This document shows, in pieces, positions 1 through 8,374 of a DNA stretch of 27,051 bases (the first letter of the stretch is position 1; each line of letters opens with the position of its first letter). The notes below the pieces were generated by a model that ran no database searches, had not been told where the DNA came from, and worked only from the letters and a program-made list of their open reading frames with translations. A program made the translations under genes and the position numbers. The DNA is taken from positions 1 to 27,051 of the forward strand of contig JAEZHM010000049.1 of assembly GCA_023416585.1 (NCBI GenBank), written 5' to 3'. The stretch comes from Bacillota bacterium. Lineage in GTDB: Bacteria; Bacillota; Clostridia; Christensenellales; Aristaeellaceae.

Positions 1-108
1 GGCAACCCCGCAGCACCTTCCAACTTGCGCTTACTGCTGCTTCCTTCCGGACCTGACAGGATTCACACCATGGAATCGCACGGGACCCGACCATCATCAT
101 GATGCGGC
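1..108 (-). ncRNA. ffs: SRP RNA (4.5S-like, small type), 3' end outside window
   Basis: Read on the minus strand, this holds the hallmark of the bacterial signal recognition particle RNA: the symmetric and asymmetric loops of domain IV, GTCAGGTCCGGAAGGAAGCA (about 38-57 on the plus strand), followed by the GGGGTTGCC of the return strand. This RNA binds Ffh and FtsY to target membrane proteins. The 5' end is placed near 108 because a good promoter sits at 115-143. That leaves about 50 bases before the core, so the RNA appears to be the short type without the Alu domain found in B. subtilis scRNA. The 3' end runs off base 1. Confidence 0.93.
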
Positions 109-114
109 TTTCAT

Positions 115-143
115 ATTCTACCCGAAACAGAACAAAAAAGCAA
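115..143 (-). promoter_or_regulatory. Sigma-A promoter for the SRP RNA
   Basis: On the minus strand a -35 TTGCTT (138-143) and a -10 TAGAAT (115-120) are separated by exactly 17 bases, placing the transcript start about base 108. The match to the vegetative consensus and the position just ahead of the conserved SRP core support it. Confidence 0.7.
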
Positions 144-255
144 CACCAAAGCAAAACATGCTACATTTTGACTTGTCCTGGATCGAATAATATAGGATAC
201 CAAATAAAAACATAAATGCGTCGATGGAAATGTACTTTGATATCAAGCCAACCCT

Positions 256-296
256 GCACGCTGTCATCCCTCGCGCAGCGAGGGATGACAGCGTGC
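256..296. repeat. Perfect 19-bp hairpin (REP-like repeat)
   Basis: Bases 256-274 and 278-296 are exact reverse complements with a 3-base loop. The core is GTCATCCCTCGC and its complement. No T-run follows on either strand, so it does not look like an intrinsic terminator. It lies in the gap of about 330 bases between the SRP RNA and hslU, which holds no credible gene. Its form resembles dispersed extragenic palindromes seen in many bacterial genomes; whether other copies exist cannot be seen here. Confidence 0.7.
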
Positions 297-391
297 GGAG
301 TTTATGTGCATTCTATGTGCTGGTGTTCATCGGTGTATTTATGATTTGGAACAGTATGAGACCTAATGATGGAGTTTTTGAAGGATAGATT

Positions 392-428
392 CGGGAAGGG
401 AACCTTTATTCAAAAGATTCCCTTCCCG
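392..428 (-). terminator. Hairpin just after hslU, possible operon terminator
   Basis: An exact 11-bp stem (392-402 with 418-428, arm CGGGAAGGGAA) with a 15-base loop begins 9 bases past the hslU stop codon. On the minus strand it is not followed by a clean T-run, so it may act as a weak terminator or as a 3' stabilising stem for the long operon transcript. Confidence 0.45.
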
Positions 429-436
429 CATATTCC

Positions 437-1801
437 TCACAAAATGTATCTGCGCACATCCGTATCCTTGTTCTCCCGGTGCAAATGTTCCTTGACGTAT
501 TCGCCGGTGATGTCAAGATGTACTTCCGGCATGCTGTCGCCGCCGGCGTTGAAGGAGATATCCTCCAAAAGGTCTTCGAACACTGCGTGCAAGCGGCGGG
601 CACCTATATCCTCGCCGGATTCGTTGGCGGCAAAGGCCGCGTCTGCAATGGCTTGAATAGCGCTTTCCTCAAAGCGCAAGTGCACATTGTCCACAGACAG
701 CAGCGCCTCGTACTGGCGGGTTAGGGCATTGTCCGGCTGCGTCAGGATCTTGCAGAAATCATCCCGGGTCAGGCTCTTCAAATCCACATGTACAGGGAAA
801 CGGCCCTGAAGTTCAGGGATCAGGTCTGTAACCTTGGCCACATGGAAAGCGCCGGCCGCGATAAACAGAATAAAGTCCGTGCGTACCGCACCGTATTTGG
901 TGTTGACGGTACTGCCTTCCACAATGGGCAAAATGTCCCGCTGCACGCCCTCGCGGCTCACATCCGGGCCATGGCCGGAGGAACGGCCTGCGATCTTGTC
1001 GATTTCATCAATGAATACGATGCCGTGCTGTTCCGCGCGGCGGACAGCCTCCTCCTGCACGGCATCCTGATCGATCAGCTTTTGGGACTCCTCGGAAAGA
1101 AGAATCTTCCGGGCTTCCTTCACCTTCACCCGCCTGATCTTCGTCTTTTTGGGCATGATTCCGCCCATCATGTCGCCGATGCTGATGGAGCTTCCCCCCA
1201 CCTCCAGCTGAGGCATGGATTCCTCCACTTCCACTTCCAGCTCCCGGTCCTCCAGTTCACCGCGCAAAAGCTGCTGGCGTACCTCATCCTTTTTGGCGGA
1301 AAGCTTCTGCTGCTCTTCGCCTGTCAGCTCCGGTTCTTTTTTATTGCCCAACAAAAACTCCAGGGGATTGCTGCCGCTTTTTTTCGGCGGATGCGTGAGG
1401 ATTGTTACCAGCCTGTCTTCAGCCAGTACCTGCGCCCTTACCTGAACCCTCTTCTCAAATTCTTCCTTTACCATGCGCACGGCGTTTTCTGTAAGGTCGC
1501 GGATGATGCCTTCCACATCCCGGCCCACATAGCCCACCTCGGTAAACTTAGTGGCTTCCACCTTGATAAACGGCGCGTCCACCAGCTTTGCAAGGCGACG
1601 GGCTATCTCTGTCTTGCCAACACCTGTAGGCCCGATCATAAGGATGTTCTTAGGATATATTTCTTCCCGGATGCTTTCCTCCACCTGGGCGCGGCGGTAG
1701 CGGTTGCGCAGCGCAATGGCCACGGCCCGCTTGGCCTCCTCCTGGCCGATGATGTATCTGTCCAATTCCCGCACCGTTTCCCGGGGCGTCAACGTCTTCA
1801 T
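437..1801 (-). CDS. hslU: HslU (ClpY), ATPase subunit of the HslUV protease
   Basis: HslU is the AAA+ hexamer that unfolds proteins and feeds them into the HslV peptidase in the cytoplasm. The 454-residue protein has Walker A GPTGVGKT at 57-64, the pore loop GYVGRDVEG at 90-98, a charged I domain at about 110-240, Walker B IVFIDEID at 261-268 and the sensor-2 GARRL at 400-404. It ends in RYIL, matching the family's C-terminal tail that inserts into HslV. An in-frame ATG exists at 1816, but the start at 1801 is preferred: GGAGGT lies about 7 bases before it and the protein then begins MKTLTPRE, as in the family. It follows hslV by 14 bases and is the last gene of the operon. codY, which follows in Bacillus, is not here. 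Confidence 0.97.
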   Translation of the reverse strand: MKTLTPRETVRELDRYIIGQEEAKRAVAIALRNRYRRAQVEESIREEIYPKNILMIGPTGVGKTEIARRLAKLVDAPFIKVEATKFTEVGYVGRDVEGIIRDLTENAVRMVKEEFEKRVQVRAQVLAEDRLVTILTHPPKKSGSNPLEFLLGNKKEPELTGEEQQKLSAKKDEVRQQLLRGELEDRELEVEVEESMPQLEVGGSSISIGDMMGGIMPKKTKIRRVKVKEARKILLSEESQKLIDQDAVQEEAVRRAEQHGIVFIDEIDKIAGRSSGHGPDVSREGVQRDILPIVEGSTVNTKYGAVRTDFILFIAAGAFHVAKVTDLIPELQGRFPVHVDLKSLTRDDFCKILTQPDNALTRQYEALLSVDNVHLRFEESAIQAIADAAFAANESGEDIGARRLHAVFEDLLEDISFNAGGDSMPEVHLDITGEYVKEHLHRENKDTDVRRYIL

Positions 1802-1815
1802 GAATCGTACCTCCA

Positions 1816-2349
1816 TTAAACCACTTCCACAGTGATGTTCCCATTGGTGAACACACAAATGGAAGAGGCGATGCGCAGCGCTTTTTCCGCAATTTCGGGA
1901 GCGGTCAGGTTCGTATTTTGCACCAGGGCCCTTGCGGCGGCCAGGGCATAATTGCCACCGGAGCCGATGGCGGCCACTCCATCGTCCGGATCGATCACTT
2001 CGCCGGTGCCGCTTAAAATCAGCATGCTTTCCTTGTCCGCCACGATCATCATAGACTGCAGCTGCCGCATCACCTTGTCGCTGCGCCAGTCCTGGGCCAG
2101 TGTCACGGCCGCCCGCTCCAGATTGCCGCCGCACTGGGTCAGCTTATCCTCAAAGCGCTCGCACAACGTGAATGCATCGGCCACGGAGCCGGCAAAGCCT
2201 ACGGCCACCTGGCCGTGATACAGCCTGCGCACTTTCTTGGCGGTGGATTTGAATATAGCGTTTTCACCCATGGTTACCTGCCCGTCGCCGGCAATGGCTG
2301 TAACACCATCGCGGCGCACGGCACAGATGGTGGTTCCCATCATGGCCAT
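1816..2349 (-). CDS. hslV: HslV (ClpQ), threonine peptidase subunit of HslUV
   Basis: This is the proteasome-beta-like peptidase that degrades proteins delivered by HslU. The catalytic Thr is the first of the pair in GTTICAVRRDG, followed by the family blocks GDGQVTMG, VRRLY, GFAGSVADAFTL and AIGSGGNYALAAARAL. Length is about 177 residues, normal for the family. The start is uncertain: TTG at 2355, ATG at 2349 and two further ATGs (2343, 2340) all precede the Thr. AAGGAA lies 10 bases before the ATG at 2349, so that one is chosen. Any of these leaves a short propeptide (MAMMG here) that must be removed to expose the Thr, longer than the single Met of E. coli HslV. The stop is 14 bases before hslU, so the two are surely cotranscribed. 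Confidence 0.96.
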   Translation of the reverse strand: MAMMGTTICAVRRDGVTAIAGDGQVTMGENAIFKSTAKKVRRLYHGQVAVGFAGSVADAFTLCERFEDKLTQCGGNLERAAVTLAQDWRSDKVMRQLQSMMIVADKESMLILSGTGEVIDPDDGVAAIGSGGNYALAAARALVQNTNLTAPEIAEKALRIASSICVFTNGNITVEVV

Positions 2350-2368
2350 AAACAATAAATTCCTTTCT

Positions 2369-3721
2369 TCAGTGGCTTAAAATCCAGTTGATAATATCGT
2401 TCTCCGCCGTCTCATCCATGTTTGCGGGGGTATTGTATTCCTGCAAAGTGTATTGAAGCGCCGGGTCTCCGGTATAAGCCATCATAGGATGGTTGAGCTC
2501 TGGATACAGCTTGAAGGTTACAAATTCCTGATCCCCCACAGCCTTTTCCCACGCATCCAACCCGTTTCCCACAGTTACTTGAAAGTCCTTGCCCCCCTGC
2601 ATGATCAGTGTGGGCAGCTTAAGCTTAAGTATAAGCGCCGCTGGATCAAACTTAAGCATCTCATACAGATAATAGCCTGGCATGCCAAAGACGGTGACAG
2701 ATTTCGTTTCCTCAGCCGACATCTTCAGGAAATCGTTCAGCTTTTGAAGCTCAGCATCCAATTTCGGCTGTTCCGCGGCGCGCTTTTCTTCAGTCAGCTT
2801 GGAAAGTATGTCCTTATTCTGGGCGATAATGATATCGGTAAGCGGAAGAGGCGTACCACTGATTAAAACCATGCCGGCATACAGGCCGCTTCCTTCCGAT
2901 ACGATGCGAGGCCCCAGCATGGCGCCCATGCTGTGGCCAATCAGGAAGATTTTTGTGTTGTCAATGCGGCTGTCGGACGCAAGCAGTTTTCCGGCCAGCA
3001 GCGCATCATCAACTGTTTCCTCTTTGACGCTAAAAGTAACCTGCATTTCAGGCGTTATCTTGGAACCATGCACAAAGGTGCGTTTGTCATAGCGCAGCAC
3101 GGCGATGCCGTTCTTAGCAAGCTTCCAGGCCAAATCCCTGAACATCTTGGTGGAGCCAACCGTTTCATCCCGGTCATTGGCGCCGGAGCCGTGCACGAGT
3201 ACCACAGCGGGAAATGCGCTTCCCGCTTCGGGCAGCGTCAGCGTACCAGGAAGCGCCCATTCGCCTTCCCCCACGGTGATTTCTTCTTCCACGATTCCTT
3301 CAGGAAGATCATAAGTCTTGGGGGCAGTCTCTTCATCCTTGGGAGCTGGGGTGAAGTTGATGCCCGCTATTTTCCCCGCTTCATTCACAGCAAGCTGCAT
3401 GATCAGGTCCTGTTTGCCCATATTAAGCCGCTGCAAATAAACCGTAAGGCCTGAAACCTGCTGTGTTTGCAGGCTTCCGAATTCCTCAAACGCACCGCAC
3501 ATAACAGTCAGTTGAGGCCAGATCCCGGAAAAGGCATCCTGCGGAAGCTGAGCTTTTACCTCATCCGTAAACAATTCATACAATTCCGTGTTCTTTTCGC
3601 CGCTCATCATATCCTTGGCAAACTGAAGTGCAAAGTCTTCCTTCGTATCCTGCGCCATGGCGGGTAGTGATGATACAAGCAAAAGCATCGTTAAGCAGAC
3701 AGCAAGCATTCTTTTGATCAT
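2369..3721 (-). CDS. Secreted alpha/beta hydrolase with N-terminal DUF3887-like domain
   Basis: The 450-residue protein starts with a Sec signal peptide (MIKRMLAVCL, hydrophobic to about 22, cleavage near AMA-Q). Residues about 25-130 resemble the DUF3887 domain that often precedes secreted hydrolases. The rest is an alpha/beta hydrolase: oxyanion region LVHGSGANDRD, nucleophile elbow GHSMG, a late Asp in GGKDF and the catalytic His in LNHPM. No lipobox Cys is seen. The substrate cannot be told; esterase or peptidase-like activity outside the membrane is inferred. AAGGAGG precedes the ATG. It sits between trmFO and hslV, the place held by xerC (codV) in B. subtilis, so it looks like a lineage-specific insertion. 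Confidence 0.85.
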   Translation of the reverse strand: MIKRMLAVCLTMLLLVSSLPAMAQDTKEDFALQFAKDMMSGEKNTELYELFTDEVKAQLPQDAFSGIWPQLTVMCGAFEEFGSLQTQQVSGLTVYLQRLNMGKQDLIMQLAVNEAGKIAGINFTPAPKDEETAPKTYDLPEGIVEEEITVGEGEWALPGTLTLPEAGSAFPAVVLVHGSGANDRDETVGSTKMFRDLAWKLAKNGIAVLRYDKRTFVHGSKITPEMQVTFSVKEETVDDALLAGKLLASDSRIDNTKIFLIGHSMGAMLGPRIVSEGSGLYAGMVLISGTPLPLTDIIIAQNKDILSKLTEEKRAAEQPKLDAELQKLNDFLKMSAEETKSVTVFGMPGYYLYEMLKFDPAALILKLKLPTLIMQGGKDFQVTVGNGLDAWEKAVGDQEFVTFKLYPELNHPMMAYTGDPALQYTLQEYNTPANMDETAENDIINWILSH

Positions 3722-3767
3722 AGTGTCGTCCTCCTTGTCTCAAGCGTACCATAAACCGTTATACATG

Positions 3768-5099
3768 TCACTCTTTGCCGTTCAAATCCCTCAATTGGGC
3801 GGCCAAATCCCCTATTATGGCCAGTGAGCGCCTGCCGATGGCCTCGTATCTTTGTAGCTTGTTGCGGATCGGCTTTTTCCCCGGCTCTACAGGCAATGAA
3901 TCAATCAGGCCAAAACAGCAGTTCATGGGCTGAAAATCGCGATTCGGTGTGGATATATATTGGGCCATGGCCCCCAGGGCGGTGGCTCTCGGGAAGGCCG
4001 GCGGCTCCTTGCCCTTCAGGCGGCAGGCCAGGGAAAGGCCGGCTACAAGGCCACTGGCGGCACTTTCCACATACCCTTCCACGCCGGTCATCTGCCCGGC
4101 AAAATATAAACCGGGCTGATTGATTACTTGATATGTTTCATCAAGCAAGCCGGGGCTATGCAAAAACGTATTGCGGTGCATCACCCCGTAGCGGGCGTAC
4201 ACGGCATTATCAAGGCCCGGGATCATGCCAAACACGCGTTGCTGCTCTCCGAACTTAAGCCTCGTCTGAAATCCTACCAGGTTAAAAAGCGTTCCTTCAT
4301 GATTATCCTGGCGCAATTGAACCACGGCATAGGGCTCCCGGCCGGTACGGGGATCTTTCAAACCAACAGGTTTCAAAGGCCCGAAGGCAAGCACCATATG
4401 CCCGCGGCGGGCCATGCTCTCCACAGGCATGCAGCCTTCGAAGACCATGTTTTCCTCAAAGCCATGCACCGGCGCCGTTTCTGCTTCAAGAAGCACCTGC
4501 ACAAACGCATCATATTGCGCTTGATCCATGGGACAGTTAAGATAATCCTCGCCACGGTCATACCGGGACTGACGAAAAATCTTGTCCATGTCCAATGACT
4601 CCAGCGTCACGATGGGCGCTGCTGCATCGTAAAAATGCAGCGCCGTCATGTTTGGCAATTGCAAAATGGCCTCCGCCAGCTTCTCACTGGTCAAAGGCCC
4701 AGTAGCAATGATCGCTGGCCCGCCGGGTATTTCCGTCACTTCCCGGCGCAAAACCTTAACCAGAGGATGATTTTCCAAAGCATCGGTAATGTACTTTGAA
4801 AATCCTTCCCTGTCCACCGCCAGCGCGCCGCCGGCAGGTACCTTTGTTGCATCCGCCGCCTTCATGACCAGGGAGTCAAGAAGGCGCATTTCCTCTTTGA
4901 GCAAACCCACCGCATTGGTAAGCCTGTCCGAGCGCAGGCTGTTGGAGCAGCACAGTTCCGCCATGACCGGTGCGTGATGGGCTGGCGTATATTTCTCCGG
5001 CTTCATCTCAACGATGGTTACGGGAATGCCCCGGCTTGCCAATTGCCATGCGGCTTCCGTGCCAGAAAGCCCCGCGCCGATCACCGTTGCGCTTATCAT
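3768..5099 (-). CDS. trmFO: TrmFO, folate-dependent tRNA m5U54 methyltransferase
   Basis: TrmFO uses methylenetetrahydrofolate and FAD to make ribothymidine at position 54 of tRNA, the Gram-positive alternative to TrmA. The 443-residue protein opens with the FAD-binding Rossmann motif VIGAGLSGTEAAW. It carries the family blocks PAHHAPVMAELCCSNSL, VPAGGALAVDREGF, YDRGEDYLNCPM and, near the end, FAGQMTGVEGYVESAASGL. The reading frame stays open further upstream into topA, but the start at 5099 fits the family and its ATG overlaps the topA stop as ATGA, with GAGG just before it. This indicates translational coupling to topA. Spacing to the next gene is about 46 bases. Confidence 0.96.
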   Translation of the reverse strand: MISATVIGAGLSGTEAAWQLASRGIPVTIVEMKPEKYTPAHHAPVMAELCCSNSLRSDRLTNAVGLLKEEMRLLDSLVMKAADATKVPAGGALAVDREGFSKYITDALENHPLVKVLRREVTEIPGGPAIIATGPLTSEKLAEAILQLPNMTALHFYDAAAPIVTLESLDMDKIFRQSRYDRGEDYLNCPMDQAQYDAFVQVLLEAETAPVHGFEENMVFEGCMPVESMARRGHMVLAFGPLKPVGLKDPRTGREPYAVVQLRQDNHEGTLFNLVGFQTRLKFGEQQRVFGMIPGLDNAVYARYGVMHRNTFLHSPGLLDETYQVINQPGLYFAGQMTGVEGYVESAASGLVAGLSLACRLKGKEPPAFPRATALGAMAQYISTPNRDFQPMNCCFGLIDSLPVEPGKKPIRNKLQRYEAIGRRSLAIIGDLAAQLRDLNGKE

Positions 5100-7225
5100 T
5101 CCTCTATGTCCTCCTCCGCCTGAGCGGAGGCGACCTTTACCCGGTGGCGGCATGTCTCATTGGCGCACAAGTGCCATTTTTCTCCTTTGCGGCCTACCTT
5201 TTCCGTCATATGGCTTCCGCACTGGGGGCAGTGCTCCATAACAGGCAATTCCCAGCTTACAAAATCACACTCGGGATATCCTTCGCAGCCGTAGAATCTC
5301 CTGTTCTTTTTACTTGTCTTTTCCATGAGCCTTTTTCCGCACTTGGGGCAGGACGCTTCGATATAGTTAATGATAGGCTTTGTATTCCGGCATTCGGGAA
5401 AGTTGGGGCAGGCCAGGAATTTGCCGAAGCGGCCCATCTTGTACACCATCATGGCGCCGCACACTTCACAGGGGATATCGCTGGGCTCGTCTGCGATGTG
5501 TACCTTTTCCACCTGTTCCTCAGCCTTTTTTAGCGTCTCTTCAAAGGGCGGATAGAAGGTGCGCAAAATATCGCGCCAGTCGGTCTTGCCCTCTTCCACT
5601 TCGTCCAGCTCGTCTTCCAGCTCGGCCGTAAATTCCGTATCCACGATTTTTGAAAAATACTGCTCCATCATATCGGTGACCATACGGCCCAGTTCTGTGG
5701 GATACAGCCGCTTTTTCTCACGGCTCACATAACCTCTTGCAATGATGGTGGTGATGGTGGGAGCATAGGTGCTGGGGCGGCCGATGCCCTTTTCCTCCAG
5801 CGCCCTAACCAGGGAAGCCTCGGTGTAGCGGGCCGGGGGCTGGGTGAAGTGCTGGGAACTTACAACATCCTCCACCACCACCGCGTCGCCTTCCTTCAAT
5901 TGCGGCAAGGTAGTTTCGCTGCTTTGAATCTCTTCGTCGCTGCCTTCCTCGTATACGGAAGTAAAACCGGGGAATTTTTTGTGCTCGCCATAAAAGCGCA
6001 GACCCACGCCGTTGCCGCCGATGTCCAGTGTAAGGGTATCATACAGCGCCGGCATCATCTGGCTGGCCAGGAACCTGGAATAGATCAAGCGGTATAGGTT
6101 GAACTGCTCTTTGGTGAGGAACGATTTGATGCTTTCAGGCGTGCGGCGGACATCCGTGGGCCGGATGGCCTCATGGGCCTCCTGGGCGTTCTTGCGGCCT
6201 TTGAACTCGTTGGGCACTTCCGGCAGGTATTCCGGGCCGAAGCGCTCAGGAATATACTGGCGGACCGCCTCCATGGCATCGTCGCTGATGCGTACGGAGT
6301 CGGTACGGATATAGGTCACAAGACCCTGGATATCCTTTCCCTCCAGTTCGATGCCTTCATAAAGCTGCTGTACCACCTGCATGGTTTTGGCGGTGGTGTA
6401 GCCCAGCTTGCGGCTGGCCTCCTGCTGCAAGGAGGATGTGGTAAAGGGCGCCGCAGGCGTCTTTTTCCGCTCCCCGTTTTTCACGCCGTACACGGCAAAG
6501 CGGGCGCCTTTTATGCGCTCCACCGCCTTTTCGGCATCCTGCTGGGTTTTGACCTCGCTCTTCACCCCATCCAGGGATGTAAGGCGCGCATCGAAATGAA
6601 CCTTTTTCCCGCGGCTGGAAAAGCACTGCGCCTGAGCGGATATATCCCAATATTCCTCAGGAATGAATGCCTCTATATCCTGCTCCCGCATGACCACCAT
6701 GCGTGTAGCAACGCTTTGTACGCGCCCTGCGGATAACCCCTTCTTTACCTTGGCCCATAGAAGCGGGCTGATTTTATAGCCTACCAGCCGGTCCAGAACG
6801 CGGCGGGCCTGCTGGGCGTCCACACGGCCCATATCGATGGGGCGCGGTGAGCGAAGCGCATTTTGAACAGCCTTTTTCGTGACTTCGTGGAATTCGATAC
6901 GGCAAGGCTTTTCCGTATCCAGTCCCAGCGTCTGGGCAAGATGCCAGGAAATCGCTTCTCCTTCCCTATCAGGGTCGGTTGCCAGCAATATTTGGGAAGC
7001 ATTCTTGGCTTCCTTGCGGATCTTGGTCAGAATTTTGCCCCGGCCTCTGATGGTAATATATTTCAAATCAAAATCGTGATCCACATCCACACCGATTTGA
7101 GATTTGGGAAGGTCCCTGATATGGCCTTGGGAAGCCTCCACCTTGTACCCTTTGCCCAGGAATTTTGCGATTGTCCGCGCCTTGGCAGGCGATTCCACGA
7201 TAACCAGCTTGGTTTCTGTTGCCAC
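5096..7225 (-). CDS. topA: DNA topoisomerase I
   Basis: Type IA topoisomerase that relaxes negative supercoils. From the chosen start the protein has 709 residues. It has a Toprim domain with VIVESPAKA (Glu at 11) and DPDREGE at 84-90, the active-site Tyr at about 305 in TYIRTDS, and three C-terminal zinc ribbons with paired CxxC motifs at about residues 580-700 (CEVCG, CPKCG, CPQCG). ATGs upstream at 7249 and 7240 are possible. The GTG at 7225 is preferred because GGAGGG lies 8 bases before it and the protein then begins close to the usual family N-terminus. It follows dprA by 45 bases and overlaps trmFO by 4. Confidence 0.97.
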   Translation of the reverse strand: MATETKLVIVESPAKARTIAKFLGKGYKVEASQGHIRDLPKSQIGVDVDHDFDLKYITIRGRGKILTKIRKEAKNASQILLATDPDREGEAISWHLAQTLGLDTEKPCRIEFHEVTKKAVQNALRSPRPIDMGRVDAQQARRVLDRLVGYKISPLLWAKVKKGLSAGRVQSVATRMVVMREQDIEAFIPEEYWDISAQAQCFSSRGKKVHFDARLTSLDGVKSEVKTQQDAEKAVERIKGARFAVYGVKNGERKKTPAAPFTTSSLQQEASRKLGYTTAKTMQVVQQLYEGIELEGKDIQGLVTYIRTDSVRISDDAMEAVRQYIPERFGPEYLPEVPNEFKGRKNAQEAHEAIRPTDVRRTPESIKSFLTKEQFNLYRLIYSRFLASQMMPALYDTLTLDIGGNGVGLRFYGEHKKFPGFTSVYEEGSDEEIQSSETTLPQLKEGDAVVVEDVVSSQHFTQPPARYTEASLVRALEEKGIGRPSTYAPTITTIIARGYVSREKKRLYPTELGRMVTDMMEQYFSKIVDTEFTAELEDELDEVEEGKTDWRDILRTFYPPFEETLKKAEEQVEKVHIADEPSDIPCEVCGAMMVYKMGRFGKFLACPNFPECRNTKPIINYIEASCPKCGKRLMEKTSKKNRRFYGCEGYPECDFVSWELPVMEHCPQCGSHMTEKVGRKGEKWHLCANETCRHRVKVASAQAEEDIEE

Positions 7226-7270
7226 AAAGATGCCCTCCATGCATAACATACAGCTGCTTAGCTGCTTAAT

Positions 7271-8371
7271 TTAAAAAGAATGGTCCGCCAAGGAGTAGAG
7301 GTTTCCAGCGGATTTCTTTATTATTCCTGCAAGCTCCATGATTGTCAAGAGCGAATTAAGCGGAGCCGTGTCCATGGCAAGTTTTATTGCCAATTCCTCA
7401 AAGGTCAAGTCTTCCCTGCGCAAAAGCAGGTTAACCTTTTCCTGCCCGGGATGAAGAAGCGTTTCCGGCTCCTTACGCTCATTGGGCTTATCCTGCGCAA
7501 GCCAGCCCATATCCTCCTGAATATCCCTTCCGCATGTCACGAGCCGCGCACCTTCCCGAATGATCATATGGGGCGCCTCCGAGCCTTCCCTGTTAACCGG
7601 GCCCGGCAGCGCGAAGACTTCCCTTCCCTGTTCCAGCGCATGGCCCACAGTTATCATGCCGCCGCTTTTCAGCCGGCCTTCTATCAGCGCTACACCACCA
7701 CTAACGCCGCTTAATATGCGGTTGCGGTCGGGAAAATGATAGTTGGCTGGTTTGGATCCCAAAGGATATTCCGACAGGAACAGCCCGCGCGACTCCAGCA
7801 CGCTTTTAAATAGCAAAACGTTTTCCGGCGGATATACAATGTCCAGGCCGCAGCCCAGCACCGCCGCGGTCTTTCCTCCGCCTTGAAGGCAGCCCGAGTG
7901 GGCGGCGGTATCAATGCCTCTTGCAAAGCCGCTGACAACCGTCACGCCATTTTGGCCAAGCTCCTTCCCCAGGGAAAAAGCCATGTCCTGCCCGTACCTG
8001 CTGGGTGTACGGGTGCCTACCAGCGCGATGGTTTTGCCATTTAATATGGCGGGGTCTCCAAGCGCATACAGAATGGGCGGCGGACAATAGATGCACTGAA
8101 GCAGCGGCGGATACAGCCCGTCCTCTGGAAACAGCGCACGGACTCCCTTTTCTTCCATGGCACCTACAAGTTGCTCAAGCAAACTCTCGTCATGATATTC
8201 CTTGAGCGCACGGTACGTTTGGGGCCCCAGCACCTTTTCCATATCCGGCGCAAAGGTTTCCCAAACCGCCTGCGCGCTTCCGTAAATCTCCAGAAGCTTG
8301 CCCATCTTCCGGCTGGCCATGTCAGCCTTGCTCAGCCAGATTCGGCATCTTTCCTCCATGGTATATGCCAT
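7271..8371 (-). CDS. dprA: DprA/Smf, DNA-processing protein for natural transformation
   Basis: DprA binds incoming single-stranded DNA and loads RecA. The 366-residue protein has an N-terminal helical (SAM-like) region and a Rossmann-fold core with VGTRTPSRYG, VSGFARGIDTAAH, AVLGCGLDIVYPPEN and the family block DRNRILSGVSGG. It ends in a winged-helix tail (about 305-366, LTFEELAIKL...LTIMELAGII). GGAGGT lies 5 bases before the ATG, and only 3 bases separate it from the comM stop. Pairing with comM suggests a DNA uptake or recombination role, although no uptake machinery is in the window. Confidence 0.96.
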   Translation of the reverse strand: MAYTMEERCRIWLSKADMASRKMGKLLEIYGSAQAVWETFAPDMEKVLGPQTYRALKEYHDESLLEQLVGAMEEKGVRALFPEDGLYPPLLQCIYCPPPILYALGDPAILNGKTIALVGTRTPSRYGQDMAFSLGKELGQNGVTVVSGFARGIDTAAHSGCLQGGGKTAAVLGCGLDIVYPPENVLLFKSVLESRGLFLSEYPLGSKPANYHFPDRNRILSGVSGGVALIEGRLKSGGMITVGHALEQGREVFALPGPVNREGSEAPHMIIREGARLVTCGRDIQEDMGWLAQDKPNERKEPETLLHPGQEKVNLLLRREDLTFEELAIKLAMDTAPLNSLLTIMELAGIIKKSAGNLYSLADHSF

Positions 8372-8374
8372 GGG

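Noticed and set aside
788..1819. 343-codon open frame on the plus strand opposite hslU
   Set aside because: It is the antisense shadow of hslU; the opposite strand has every HslU motif and a good ribosome binding site.
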